Source of the DNA: Aulostomus chinensis
Lineage: Eukaryota; Chordata; Actinopteri; Syngnathiformes; Aulostomidae
Direction of reading: 5' to 3'
Assembly (NCBI GenBank): GCA_037954235.1
Contig: JBBMOA010000013.1
Coordinates: forward strand, 21,014,001 to 21,078,000
DNA length: 64,000 nucleotides
Shown here: positions 12,160 to 23,599 of the stretch, piece after piece
How positions within the stretch are numbered: position 1 is the stretch's first letter
How the letters are laid out: each line of letters begins with the position of its first letter
Program-made: the position numbers and the translations under genes
The notes under the pieces: generated by a model
What the model saw: only the letters and a program-made list of their open reading frames with translations
Told to the model about the DNA's origin: nothing
Databases searched by the model: none

Positions 12160-14133
12160 GTAAGTTGAGAGATCCACCGCTGTGGGAAGAAGACTTCCTT
12201 ACAACTGGACTTCTGCTACGGCTTTTACCGCTGATCACGTCTGGGTAGTGAAAGAATGAGGTCGTACCGTAGAGCCTGATTATCTGGAGCTTCATTGCAG
12301 CTCTTATTGATTTTATCATAGTTTGTTTTGGACTGTGGGGAAGTGAGGAAGAGGCCACAACCTCCACATGCTCCGAAAATATCAGCACTTATAGAAATCA
12401 GCGAGGGAGATCTGTCCGGTCAGATCGCTGTCAGTCAGACGCCTGTGCAGTGACTCTGTCAGACATGACGGACCGGCACCAGCTCTTTTTTTATGTTATT
12501 TTACAGATAGCTCCTTTATCGAAATTAACATTCAGCTTGTTAAGATTTATTTTTGCGAAGATGTTCGACTTTATCACTGTGCCACACTCATAAACTGTGT
12601 TTGAATGTCCTGATGGCTGCAGGAGTACTCGGAAGGAGAGATACAGCCTGCAGCTGTCTCAGTGACAGGTGACTTACAGCGGTACTCAGAAGTGACGGAC
12701 TGATGGGAGGCACATTTGTGTTTTGACATCGTCCCCTCACTAAATACTTTTTCCCCCTCCATGAAATGATGATAAAGGACACTTAATTTTCGTAGCCTCT
12801 CTTTAGAACGTGTCTTGTTACGGCAGGTGAAGAAGAAGAAATGAGCCCTGGTGGTGATGTCATAGAAGTTTAATAGCAAGGCTTGCATTGGTTGTGAACA
12901 TTTTCTTTTCCAGCTTTCATTGTTACATTTCAGACTGAAATCCTTCCTCCTGTTGATGGACTGGTTTGCAACCCTCGAATCCCCCGGGGTTTTGTCTGAA
13001 ACCTGTGCCTCATAAGAACATTTTTGAGGAAAGACAGGAGAGAGCCTTCTTTGCCAAGACATTATCAAATACCCCTGCTCCGTGTGGGAGATTCCTCTTC
13101 TTGCCTCCATGTGGAAGTTGTTTCCCATCGTCAGAAACAATGAGCAAAGCATCCCTGTATCAGGATCCAGAGTAAAATTCACAGCGTGACGCTACGTTTC
13201 TTTCATGTCGAGATTACACAGCTTCTTTATTTCTGGAGTGTCTGTCGTCTTATGTGGGATCGTGCTTCCCCGCGGACTAAACAGGTCCCGAGATTTTAGA
13301 GCAATATGAGGCAATCACTGGTGTGAGACCAAATTTAGCCGCTCATTTTTCTTTTTCATTTGCAGAATTTCTCCCTCCAGTTCTTTCATGAAGCCTTCTG
13401 CCTCTGTTTCAGTTGTTTTGCTGTTTTGTCTAAATTAACTCAGCCCAGCTTTTCCTAATGTATTCCAGCACAGAAGATCCACATGAATGTGCAAGTCAAG
13501 GCCTTCCTGTCTCAAGTTTTCCTTACCTTTTTTAAATCTATTTTCTTGTTGCGCCCTACCACACTTTCTTGTACAACACTTCCAAGCTGTTTAGGTCATG
13601 GCTTCACTCCAGAGTGCTTCATGCTCTCACTGCTGGCCACAGCCAGGAGTTTCACCTGAGGAACGTAGTGCATTGGAAGTACTAGACTATTCTCCCCAGT
13701 TCCCCTCCCCAGACTGACCAGAGGAGGCGCTAGTGCAGCAACCAGTACATGTTGTGTCTGTGCAGATACTAACCCAAAACCAGAAGAAACTCAGAGAACC
13801 AAACCAGCGGCCCCTGCTTTCTTAGGCAACACAGGGGAGCCACGATACTGTCTGGGCTGCCCTTAATGATTAGGTGTTTTTTGGGGGGCTTAACAAACAC
13901 TGGACTTTGCAGCTAGAGATGTTTACATCACTGCATTTACCAACTTAAGTCCAGGTTGAAGATTGCCTAATCTTCACTAAGTGTCTTAAGTGCCCACCTT
14001 AAGCACACTGGAACATCATAAAACAGTAAATTTAATTTGGAGAAGCTGGTGTAAGTAAGTTATTCACTGGAGTGAAGTTGTCTAGAACCGCAGAAAATAA
14101 CTGCCGCCCATAGTGTTCTTGAGCCATGAACTT
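12160..14133. other. Non-coding stretch containing a long chance-like antisense frame
   Basis: The longest non-repeat open frame of the window lies here on the minus strand (12574-13182, 202 codons). Its product is compositionally mixed, with no domain, signal or repeat pattern, so I do not call it a gene. An inverted repeat pairs GTGTCTTAAG with CTTAAGCACAC at 13981-14008. Confidence 0.5.
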
Positions 14134-14153
14134 TGTGTGTGTGTGTGCACACG

Positions 14154-14209
<56 letters not shown>
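14134..14209. repeat. Convergent (TG)n/(CA)n microsatellite
   Basis: A short (TG)7 tract at 14134-14147 is followed by GCAC-type interruptions and then about 25 CA units to 14209. TG followed by CA on one strand is self-complementary, so the tract can fold as a hairpin and can adopt Z-DNA as an alternating purine/pyrimidine run. The Cys-Val frame on the minus strand is an artefact. Confidence 0.9.
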
Positions 14210-14214
<5 letters not shown>

Positions 14215-14992
14215 AAATTAGACCGTGCATTGACAGTCCTGCCACCACCATGTGGTCATGTCACATAACCTGGTATCTGGACCATTAGAACCGTGTCATC
14301 AGTTCCCAGCTGGGTTATCCTGCTTTTCCCCTCTTCTACTAGGTTTTAATGATTCCAGTCTACACAAAATGACGAACACAAAAGCTTCACGTCGCCACCT
14401 TCTTAAAATAATCGCAAAAGTAATTTTTTTTCCAGGTTTTTCAAAACAACACAAAAAAAACTAGAGACAAAACATGATAAGGAGCTGATTTTGGCAAAAA
14501 AAAAAAAGTCCAAAAATGACTTTGGCAATTATTTTAAGAAGTTGACGATGTAGCTTCTTACGTATCCTGCGCCTCTCATTCTCAAGTGGGTGGATCAAGA
14601 CCAAAATGTTCTAATGCACTCTGTTTCATATTGAGAAATACACTTATTAAGACTTCAGGGCTGCAAGCTTTGTCCCTGTACACAGAACACATCTCCACCG
14701 TTGTTCAGGGAGCGTTAATCCAAAGCTTTTGTCTGTAAAACTTCTCACAACACAATGGACGTTGGCATAGTGTTAGAAGAGTCCCGATAGTCTGATGTAC
14801 AGTTGAAACAGAAGTTGTGCTGAATACAGGTTTTGTAACACATCCAAACAAGTGGAACAAAGGAAATTCTCAGTGTTTATATTCAAGGAAAGGGTTGCAA
14901 ATATCACTACATGTAATTTTACCTGAGGTGTCGGATTTTCTAATCCTTTCCCAGGTGTACAGGAAATGAACACCCCTCCCCCAACACACGCA
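14210..14992. other. Non-coding stretch, nothing recognised
   Basis: No coding or mobile-element signature was seen. There are A runs near 14450 and 14498. Confidence 0.6.
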
Positions 14993-15014
14993 TACACACA
15001 CACACACACACACA
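14993..15014. repeat. (CA)n microsatellite
   Basis: About 11 CA units. Confidence 0.85.
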
Positions 15015-18000
15015 TTTAATTTCTTTTCCTTCAGTGACAGAGAGACAATCTCCTCCTATTTCCCGACCAAACTGGAACAAGTTGACCGTTAATATCTCAA
15101 TTCACCAGTGACCAAAGCGTTCTCTTTTCTTCCGGACCCATTAGAGGTATCAGATTGGAGAACAGTATACGCCGTTGATGCGTCGACAACGTTAGCGCTT
15201 CAAAAATCATATTCATGAGCAGAATACACGCTGGGATTGATAGCTCAGAGGAAGCACAACATGTGGATGTCTAAATGAGTTTGTGTACATTTGCATTACC
15301 TGGTTGTGCGTAGCACTGGCACTCTGTGTATTAACTGTAAATACATATGTCCCGCGCTTTCTCCTCTGAGGGGAAAAGGCTTTGAACAGAATAGCTTCTG
15401 GGAACTCTTAAGGGGCTTTTTCAGAGCTGGAAAGAATGTGTGTTGGTGCGTGTGTTTATCTGCAGTTTAGTTATGATTGATGGTATTTACTTGGCTGAAT
15501 GTGGGTTCTAATGTGCTGTGCTGGAATGGTGTGGAGGTATATGTAAATAAACATACATATTGGGAAAAAAATAAGATGGGACACATAAATAGTCCTCCAT
15601 GAATATTTGTCATACTCCATATGTTTGCATATGTCCATGTGTGTGTAAACTACACACACATACAGCTGTGTGTTTGATGTAGCTTTTGCTTTGTATGTAA
15701 AGCTGACATTAATGTATTCACTTACTGATGTTACCAGGACATATTGTAAAGGGAGCAGTATTTTTCAAATCCAATCATTCATCACATTTGGATTTTTCTC
15801 AATGATGGCTCTCGTCTGAAAATGACAAGCCACCTCTGATCAGAGCTCTCCAGCGCCACGTCTCATTCAAGCCTCACCTCCAAGCTTTGAGAACCATAAA
15901 ACATTAAACCGACACTTGGATCAGATGGGGATTCCCTTTGATCCAGGTCTGTGAGGAGCTCCAGGACCAGGAGTCTTTCTTCTCCTCCGCAGGATCCGCT
16001 GATGGGTTCATCGGAGGATGAGAGGGAGTCTGGGCTTTTCTCCTCCCATTTCTTCTTTCTTCCCTCTTTCAACTAGTGCTTTCTTCTCCTCTCCATCCCT
16101 GTTCTCTGACCCATTTGGCTCTCTCTTGTAGCTGCTCTTCTCGCCTCTCACCTTGAATACATGAATAAGAGATTAAAGAAGCTCAAAGTGCCAGAGGACA
16201 CAGACCTACCTCTATTAGAAGTGAACACTTCCTGCCAGGTGTCTGCTCAGTCTTAAACTGAGTGTAAGTCTACACTTAAGCCTAGTCACTATACCGCACG
16301 TCCGTCTGTCTAAAAAAAAAACAACAACTCTAAACTCTCGCAATGTGGCGGATGAGTGGCTGAAGCTTAGATGAGAAAAGAGACGTGAACAAAACAACAA
16401 GATTTGTGACCACAAACTGAAGCTTATAGGAGGGAGACAGACGTTTTTATTTCGGTATTTTATTAGTTGGACTTTAACCCAAACCATGATCAAGTTTTTA
16501 TGTCCATCCTGTATTGCATTTTCCACTGAGAGTAAAAAGAAAGTCCAGCATTTCGGTTGAAGGTGTCTCTGCAGGGATCTGTGCAGGCAAGCTGATGGCT
16601 TGTGTTGCTGGACATTTGTCGGGATGTGAGTGGGAAGAATGCATGTGAATCAATGTCAAAACGAGACAATGTTGTTATGCCTCATATTTATGTTTATGGA
16701 CCCCCCCCCCCTCCCCTACATTTGTTGATGGCAACAATTTTTTTAGTCTTCCAGCTAAATATATATAGATATTCTCCATAAAGTGTCCAGACAGGAGTGT
16801 TTTGGAGTACTTTGAAGTGCAGCCTTTGCTTGCCTTGATAAAGATCATCCATCTGCAGAGGTTAGGATACCCACACAAGGTTCTCCCTTCCGTTCTTGTT
16901 CTGAGTGAAATTGATAGAAATTGAACCAAAGATGGGGAGAAGACCAAACCCTCGGTTGGTGTGGTTTCATGAGGTTTTGTGTCGTGGGTTGTAGCTCAGT
17001 ACTCCTGTGTAATAGTGTGACGGTTCATCTTTGTGGCATTTGTCCCACCCACCCACCGACACACAGATGGGACGACTGAGTAAAAAAGTGAAGAGAACCG
17101 TGTGAAACACTGGTACAAATAAATAAATGAATTCAATATATTCCAGCTGCCAAGGGGAAAAATAAAAAAAAAACTTTGATAAACACGGGCCATAATTACA
17201 ATGGCCAGTAGATGGCATCTGTCACTAAAACGTGTTGAAGGTTTGTTTTTTTGTACTTGGGCAGTTCTTTTTCTAGGACCTTCCAATGTCTACCAGTCAG
17301 GAATATCCAATAATTGTCATCTAGTGTTATTAGAATAAATCGTGTTTGGTTGTGTGTTTTCGTTCGAAACGAAATTCTTGGGGAAAAAAAGAAGACTTTA
17401 GCTATTTTGACAATTTTAATAATTGTTTTGAATCAAATAAAATCTTAAGAGTCAAACGTTCACTTGATTGACTGCCTAAGAAATGCGTGCAGCCACAGGG
17501 AGGTGCGTTTGGCAGCGGTGCTCCTCAGCGTTGTGAGGGGGAAAGAGGAGATGCACCTCCATCACTCTAGTTTGTTTACTGCTTGGTCAGAGCAGAGGGC
17601 TGTGTTATTTGCAACCCCCAGACACAACAGTACTGGAGGGAAGATAAATAATTAGTCATGAGATGAGTTTCTTCCTTCATCCATCAGCCTGGGGAACATG
17701 GCTGCCATAACAACTGAAGCCAAATGAGAGTCCTCTCCCTCCAGTGTTTCTGTGCCCCAGACACTCAGTTCTAGATTTCCCTCCTTGATAGGGAGACTTT
17801 GAAATGCTCAGAAGCTTGGGAGGATGACTCCATCTTTGTCAGGGTGTTCGCAGATTAAAAGCAGCCTTTTTTGTGACTCGTGTTAAAAGCAACGCTTTCA
17901 GCATCGGAAAGAGGAAGCGGAGACACTACTTTGCGTTTTCATCAAAAATGCCTGACAAAGTGGAAACACTGAACCTGAGCTGCAAATCTGTTCGGAGTAC

Positions 18001-18630
18001 AGCGTTTTTGTTTTTTGTTTTTTTTATTCATGTAATTAAAATTTTGAACTGTAGCATTGCCAGTTTTCTTTACAGAGAACTTTTTCCATCATCTCCATTG
18101 GAAACAGTGAGGGGGAAGGCATTTATGCTCAGTACAGTCACACGAGGAGGGATTCATAAATCTGGGACATGCACACTTATTTGAAGTTTATCGGCTGACA
18201 CACTGAAACCAAAAGAGAAAATGAAGACTGACTGTCACCTGATTGGCGACACAGGAAAAGCCTCTTGGTAGATGAATATATACGGTGTCTGGGGGATATC
18301 TTTAATATGTCAGTAAGAGTGAGGAAAGTCTTTGAGAGCATAATGTTTCATTAATTGTATCAGTTCTACTCCTACATTGAAATCAAACCCGACATTTTCT
18401 CGGCCCTGGAGTGTTGCCTGGAGATTTCAGGGATCAGAAAGCTTAGTTTCAAATGTAAAGGCTGTTGAGCTACTTTATCTCTGCGACTGGATTTACACCA
18501 CTATCTGAAATGGCCTCCAAATGCCAGAGGAGTTAGCTTCTCTTCTCTTTAACTGCTGAATTAATCATGTGAGTTATTTGCCAGAGGTTGTGTCCATGAC
18601 TGAAAATTCTGCAAGGTTATATTGTTCTGA
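15015..18630. other. Non-coding stretch, no gene recognised
   Basis: Open frames of up to 103 codons (16215-16526 minus, 17873-18184 plus) carry no family signature. A C run lies at about 16700-16710 and a TATATATA-like tract near 16760. No mobile element was identified. Confidence 0.55.
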
Positions 18631-18650
18631 TTTTTTTTTTTTTTTTTTTT
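18631..18650. repeat. Poly-T tract (T20)
   Basis: Uninterrupted T run. It could be the reverse-strand tail of a decayed retroelement, but no element body was recognised next to it. Confidence 0.85.
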
Positions 18651-19207
18651 AATGGCGTGAATTCAAGCCAGAACGTAGAACCAGAGCATTAGACATTCTT
18701 CAAAGTTCACGTTTGAGAAGCTCCAAGTTGCAGGTCACAGGATGTTTGGCCTGATTACACCAGAGGCGTTCCTGAGGAAAAAAAAAAAAAGTTAAATTTT
18801 GTTTTTTTACACAGACAGTGTAGTTGAAAGTAATTGCACCAAAGTAAGTTAAAAGATCATTTGCATCTGTTGTCCTTGGGCAGGTAGACGCCCTCCTCTG
18901 AACACCCCACATCACACCAAGCAAAATACTGAAGCTTAGTTACTTCGTTAGTTTAGATAAAAACCTAAAACTCTCATGCTTGCAAGGCTGCCAGTGTTCG
19001 GCTCTGTATGATGAGCAATGGCGGTTTGAATGACACGTCTACAAGGTTAACAGATATTTGAAAGGAAAGCTGATGGAACGAAAGGGTGATTCTTATCCAA
19101 CAATCATGAAGGACTAAAGTTTTAAGTGTTCCAGTAAAAAATGGTGGTTTAGATTTCTTAAACTGACCACCATGGTGCTGCTACTCTTGTTTCTTTTACT
19201 TTTCCAA
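18651..19207. other. Non-coding stretch, nothing recognised
   Basis: No gene, splice-bounded exon or mobile element was seen. Confidence 0.55.
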
Positions 19208-19277
<70 letters not shown>

Positions 19278-19290
19278 CCCCCCTCTCTCT
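19208..19290. repeat. Compound microsatellite (CAT)13-(CT)n-C9-(TC)n
   Basis: CAT trinucleotide repeats at 19208-19246 pass directly into CT dinucleotides, then a C run, then a few more TC units. The plus strand is wholly pyrimidine from about 19247, so the CT part is a mirror-repeat, triplex-prone tract. Confidence 0.95.
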
Positions 19291-19420
19291 GTCTACTTCT
19301 GTCCTGTGATGGGTCTTTTTCAGTAACTCTCTCCAATTTCGGCCACATTTAATGACTCAGGGCTTCAGCCATTCTTTGCTGTCGCAGAGGAGCTTTTAAC
19401 AAGGTCCTGCACTCCTTTGA

Positions 19421-19430
19421 CCCCCCCCCC

Positions 19431-19461
<31 letters not shown>
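19421..19461. repeat. C13 run followed by (AC)14 microsatellite
   Basis: A C homopolymer at 19421-19433 is followed by AC units to 19461. The same poly-C to (AC)n arrangement recurs at 58583-58609. Confidence 0.95.
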
Positions 19462-19463
<2 letters not shown>

Positions 19464-20559
19464 ATTTTACTATGCCTCCACCACTTTTCTCAATCTCCTT
19501 GCAATTTTGCCTTTCTTTGAGGGTAAAGTGCACGGATGACTGAGACGAGAGATGGGAGGTGGTTAGAGCCTCTTTTTTTTACCTTTTATTTAAAGGAATC
19601 CTGCGCAGTCATCAGTCCCTATTAAGCCTTAGTGAAGACATATTCCTCCACTTGGAACGGACTCTATGTACGGGCATGTGTTGAATGACAATCGTATGGT
19701 CAGTTAAATCCCATTATCCACTGAGATGCTTTTCTGCTTGTTAGGTTTGTCAACACTGCAGCTTTTCATGCGGGTGGGGGTCTGTTTCTCTGTAAATAAC
19801 TGGTCCTGATCGGTTGATTTTTCTCTGCGAATAATAAAGTTTTATGATAATAATCACCAGCGTTCAATTTGTCGAGATAATCTTTGGTTGCAATGCTTTA
19901 TGGATGGAAAATGTCTTTTAATCATGGTTTGTGTGGTTATGGATTAATGGACGTCTGATGTCCTTGGGCGTGTGTTTCTACTCATGAGAAATAAGGAAAT
20001 TAAATCCAAGTAAATCACCTCAGGCTCCCAGCATTTCAATTATAGACAGTAGGACTTATTGATCCATTGCAGATGAGATGCTGACTGGAGCAGGGAGACT
20101 TTTAAATGATCATCAGTCGTCACACTCTCCTGCATGATTTGGTAAATCTGGCAACAGACGTTGAGCTTCAGCAGACAGGTAGGATGTTGGTGAAAAGCAT
20201 TCTGTGTGCCGAGAGACTGCGCTAGCGTGTACATAGTGAGTATATTTCTGCAACTACTACAGTTACAGCTGTATTTTTTTTTAAACTGTGAATTGAGTTA
20301 CCTGCCGCCATTGGGGAAAATATCTTACGGAAATAATTTTAACCAAATGTTAAATCTAGCTCACTTGTTGACCAGGCACTGAAGCTGGCAGCGTTAAGTT
20401 TGTTGTTTGTGTGTCACTGATTGTTAATCGTAGTAATATTCAAAGTATTTTATTCAGAAGACATCCTGGAATGAGAGAAGCAGATGAGAGCAGGATAACA
20501 CCCCCACCAGCCTGTGTGTGCGTGTGTTTGTGTGTGTGTTCTTGTGCTTGCTGCATATT
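19462..20559. other. Non-coding stretch, nothing recognised
   Basis: No gene or mobile element was recognised. A short interrupted GT-rich patch lies at about 20515-20540. Confidence 0.55.
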
Positions 20560-20801
20560 GGGGACTAGAATGTGTATTTAATCGAGAAAGTGAGGACATT
20601 TTTGGAAAGTGGGGACATTTTAGCCGGTCCTCACATCTTCAAAGGGCCGTTTGAAGGTCAAGACTTGGTTTTAGGGTTGAGGTTGGAATCAGGTTCTGGT
20701 TAGGTTTAGGGTCAAAGTCAGGGTCAGGCAGTCAGTTGAGATGGTTAGGTTTAGGGTGAGGGGCTAGGGAACTATTATACCAAGAAAGTCCTCACAGAGA
20801 C

Positions 20802-20844
<43 letters not shown>

Positions 20845-20845
20845 G
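20560..20845 (+). repeat. Interspersed repeat with GTGAGGACATTTT/TCCTCAC modules ending in (GT)n
   Basis: The segment contains GTGAGGACATTTTTGG, GTGGGGACATTTT and CCGGTCCTCAC, then a G/T-rich part with repeated GGTTAGGTTTAGGGT and GGTTTTAGGGTTGAGG, then AAAGTCCTCACAGAGACAAG and a (GT)19 tract (20806-20843). From memory, this combination is a dispersed fish repeat often seen next to GT microsatellites; its class is unclear to me. The TTAGGG-like words are part of the repeat, not a telomeric array. Confidence 0.65.
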
Positions 20846-21517
20846 TCATTGCAGTCGACCTAAATCACTGCCAAGTGCATGAACCCAAAAACTCCCTGCC
20901 CCTCAAAACAGCCAAATTGTGCATTTTTCACATCGTGCAATCATGATGTTGACAGTAAAGGCCAGCGGGGCACAAGCTCAGGTTCCATCGTTGTTCCACA
21001 TGATCGTGATTTAGATGAGACTGGTGTGAATCACACCCGACCCCTCCTCACTGCACTTCTTTGCTCCGCCTCCAATCTCCATCTCAGTAGGATTCAACAT
21101 GTGAACTCTGTGCTGATTGCTCTCATTTTTAACATTCTGTAGCACTCTTTAAAACCGCGCAGGCATCACCTGATAGAAACACACGTACAAAAAAGAAAAC
21201 AAGCATTACCCAATCAGAGCAGCCCCCTCCTCCACCCAAAAGTACATTTCAGAAACAACTGCGACTGCTGTGTGATATAAATGAATGATAAGAAATCGAA
21301 GCAGAGGGCCAGCTGAGCGACAACACACAGGAAACTCTGTGTCAGGATCAGAACAGTCGGAATTAAAGCGGAACAAAATTGTGACAGTGACCTTGAGCCC
21401 CTAACGTCACGGAGAGAGACACTCCGTCCAATTCAACAGCACGAGCCGGACGCTGCGTCAGTCTTTTTTTCTTTTTTGTAGATATGCAAATAAAACTACT
21501 TTTACATGACATAGTGG
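20846..21517. other. Non-coding stretch, nothing recognised
   Basis: No gene was recognised. The 87-codon frame at 20879-21142 lacks any signature. Confidence 0.55.
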
Positions 21518-22183
21518 CAGGGATGGGAATTGATACGATTTTTCCAGTTCCGATTCCGTTTTAGATTCTGCTTAACGATTCAGTTCTTTATTGATACTCT
21601 TACCGATTCTCATTTGAGAAAAAAAAAAGAACAAACAGGTCGATTTGCATTAACTTTGTTTAGTTTCGAAGTAACAAGACCTTTTGAACCCAATACTGAG
21701 GTGGCGCTCACATGTTAGGAAGTGTTAGTTGGTTATTTACCTGCAGTATTAACAGCAGAGGACATGCTAACGTTGCCGCTGCTGCAGGGTTGACATTCCA
21801 TCTGGAGCAGATTCGAAACACAACCTTCATTGAAAGTTAGTGCATGCTGTGTGTGCAAATGTTTCTGCACAGAGGTAGTATTTCCTCCCTTTGATGAAAT
21901 ATCCACTATGAAAGTATTGCTATTTGCCCTGTTCTCATTATTTTTCGTGAAACGTAACTTAACTTTCGAGCGTTTGTGCCGCTTTGGTCCAATGTTTTCT
22001 GCTGGCTGCTCAGGTGAATGACGTCGCCGCACATGTTGTGTTTGTGTACGCAAGCGCAGCATGTGTGGTGATGTCATTGGTGCCCACTGGAATCCATAAG
22101 GGATTGTCTGCAAAATTTGTAAATGATTCTGAGGAATTGAAACACTGGGAACCGGTTCTTAACAAGAATCGGGTTTCGATTCC
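21518..22183 (-). mobile_element. hAT-like DNA transposon relic with partial TIRs
   Basis: The left end reads CAGGGATGGGAATTGATACG. The right end, in reverse complement, reads ATGGGAATCGAAACCCGATT, so the termini share an imperfect inverted repeat (ATGGGAATTGA versus ATGGGAATCGA). Flanking CATAGTGG (21510-21517) and CATGGTGG (22184-22191) match at 7 of 8 positions and could be the 8-bp target duplication expected of hAT elements, if the outermost right bases were lost. The interior encodes a fragment of a BED zinc finger on the minus strand (listed separately). At about 670 bp it is far too short to be autonomous and must be a deleted or nonautonomous copy. Confidence 0.6.
21733..22113 (-). 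pseudogene. Decayed hAT transposase N-terminal fragment (BED zinc finger)
   Basis: The minus-strand frame (126 codons) contains RSKVKLRFTKNNENRA about 50 residues in, then SSKGGNTTSVQKHLHTQHA. This matches the BED zinc-finger layout of hAT transposases and ZBED proteins: a basic stretch and HF-like pair, a CxxC pair, then KGGNT...KHL...H. The final histidines (KHLHTQH) are kept, but both cysteine positions of the CxxC pair read Ser and Phe (ANSNTF). The finger should therefore not bind zinc, which marks a dead copy. No dimerisation or catalytic domain follows. It lies inside the TIR-bounded segment 21518-22183. Confidence 0.65.
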
Positions 22184-22191
22184 CATGGTGG

Positions 22192-22300
22192 TTTACAAGG
22201 ATGGTTAAACAGTCCAGGTGAAAAGGGATTGCAGCTAACGGAATACAGCATCTTCCTCTTATTAAACTAGCAGGTGACAAAAATGAACACTACAACCCAG
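22192..22300. other. Short unassigned gap
   Basis: Nothing was recognised between the hAT relic and the microsatellite. Confidence 0.5.

Positions 22301-22342
<42 letters not shown>
22301..22342. repeat. Compound (TC)n-(AC)n microsatellite
   Basis: TC units at 22301-22313 pass directly into about 14 AC/CA units. Confidence 0.95.
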
Positions 22343-22344
<2 letters not shown>

Positions 22345-22628
22345 CCCTCAGGCTCCACAGCTACCTGGTGACTGACAGCTGACGTCTCTCTCGCTCCCAC
22401 TGTAATTATATTACTGAGTAGATAATTAAAGGGTTGATGTAGGGGACCAGTCTGCTGTGCTGTTTGCTGCTAAATGCTAAAGAGAGCTACTTATTTCCAA
22501 GGTGCGGTAAAGTAGCATATTCATATTAACTAGGGCCTGATGTATTTCTCTGATATTGGAGTCAAAGTTGAATTTTTATTCTGACACAATTTGAAGTCAC
22601 CCTCATGAGTGCCTTGGTTTCATCTTCT

Positions 22629-23536
22629 GAAAATATAAAAGAAATATACCATACACAGATGAAATATAAGAAATATACAATACACAGATGAAATATAAAA
22701 GAAATATACCATACACAGATGAAATATAAGAAATATACCATACACAGATGAAATATAAAAGAAATATACCATACACAGATGAAATATAAGAAATATACCA
22801 TACACAGATGAAATATAAAAGAAATATACCATACACAGATGAAATATAAGAAATATACCATACACAGATGAAATATAAAAGAAATATACCATACACAGAT
22901 GAAATATAAGAAATATACCATACACAGATGAAATATAAAAGAAATATACCATACACAGATGAAATATAAGAAATATACCATACACAGATGAAATATAAGA
23001 AATATACCATACACAGATGAAATATAAGAAATATACCATACACAGATGAAGTATAAAAGAAATATACCATACACAGATGAAATATAAAAGAAATATACCA
23101 TACACAGATGAAATATAAGAAATATACCATACACAGATGAAATATAAAAGAAATATACCATACACAGATGAAATATAAGAAATATACCATACACAGATGA
23201 AATATAAAAGAAATATACCATACACAGATGAAATATAAGAAATATACCATACACAGATGAAATATAAGAAATATACCATACACAGATGAAGTATAAAAGA
23301 AATATACCATACACAGATGAAATATAAAAGAAATATACCATACACAGATGAAATATAAGAAATATACCATACACAGATGAAATATAAAAGAAATATACCA
23401 TACACAGATGAAGTATAAAAGAAATATACCATACACAGATGAAATATAAAAGAAATATACCATACACAGATGAAGTATAAAAGAAATATACCATACACAG
23501 ATGAAGTATAAAAGAAATATACCATACACAGATGAA

Positions 23537-23540
<4 letters not shown>
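22629..23540. repeat. Minisatellite (VNTR) of about 30 units, 31 and 29 bp, with higher-order structure
   Basis: Each unit has the form GAAATATAA(AA)GAAATATACC followed by ATACACAGAT; presence or absence of one AA gives 31- or 29-bp units. From about 22661 to 22989, units alternate 29/31 strictly, making an exact 60-bp dimer. From 22990 the order 29, 29, 31 (variant GAAGTATAA), 31, 29, 31 is seen, and it recurs from 23230. The last units (23410-23533) are all 31 bp, mostly of the GAAGTATAA variant. One unit near 22678 has CAATACACAG instead of CCATACACAG. The array is AT-rich with strong strand asymmetry. Because the antisense unit has no stop codon, three minus-strand frames of 301-346 codons stay open; these are not genes. 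Confidence 0.97.

Positions 23541-23598
<58 letters not shown>
23541..23598. repeat. (GT)29 microsatellite fused to the minisatellite
   Basis: A pure GT run starts directly after a truncated last minisatellite unit (GATGAAATAT|GTGTGT). Confidence 0.97.

Positions 23599-23599
<1 letters not shown>

Noticed and set aside
12574..13182. 202-codon minus-strand open frame
   Set aside because: No domain, signal, membrane or repeat pattern, no splice logic, and mixed composition. One frame of this length is expected by chance in 64 kb read in six frames.
20640..20780. Interstitial telomere array
   Set aside because: TTAGGG-like words are irregular and belong to a dispersed repeat; there is no perfect TTAGGG tandem.
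22629..23540. CRISPR array
   Set aside because: Units are head-to-tail with no unique spacers, in a eukaryotic context.
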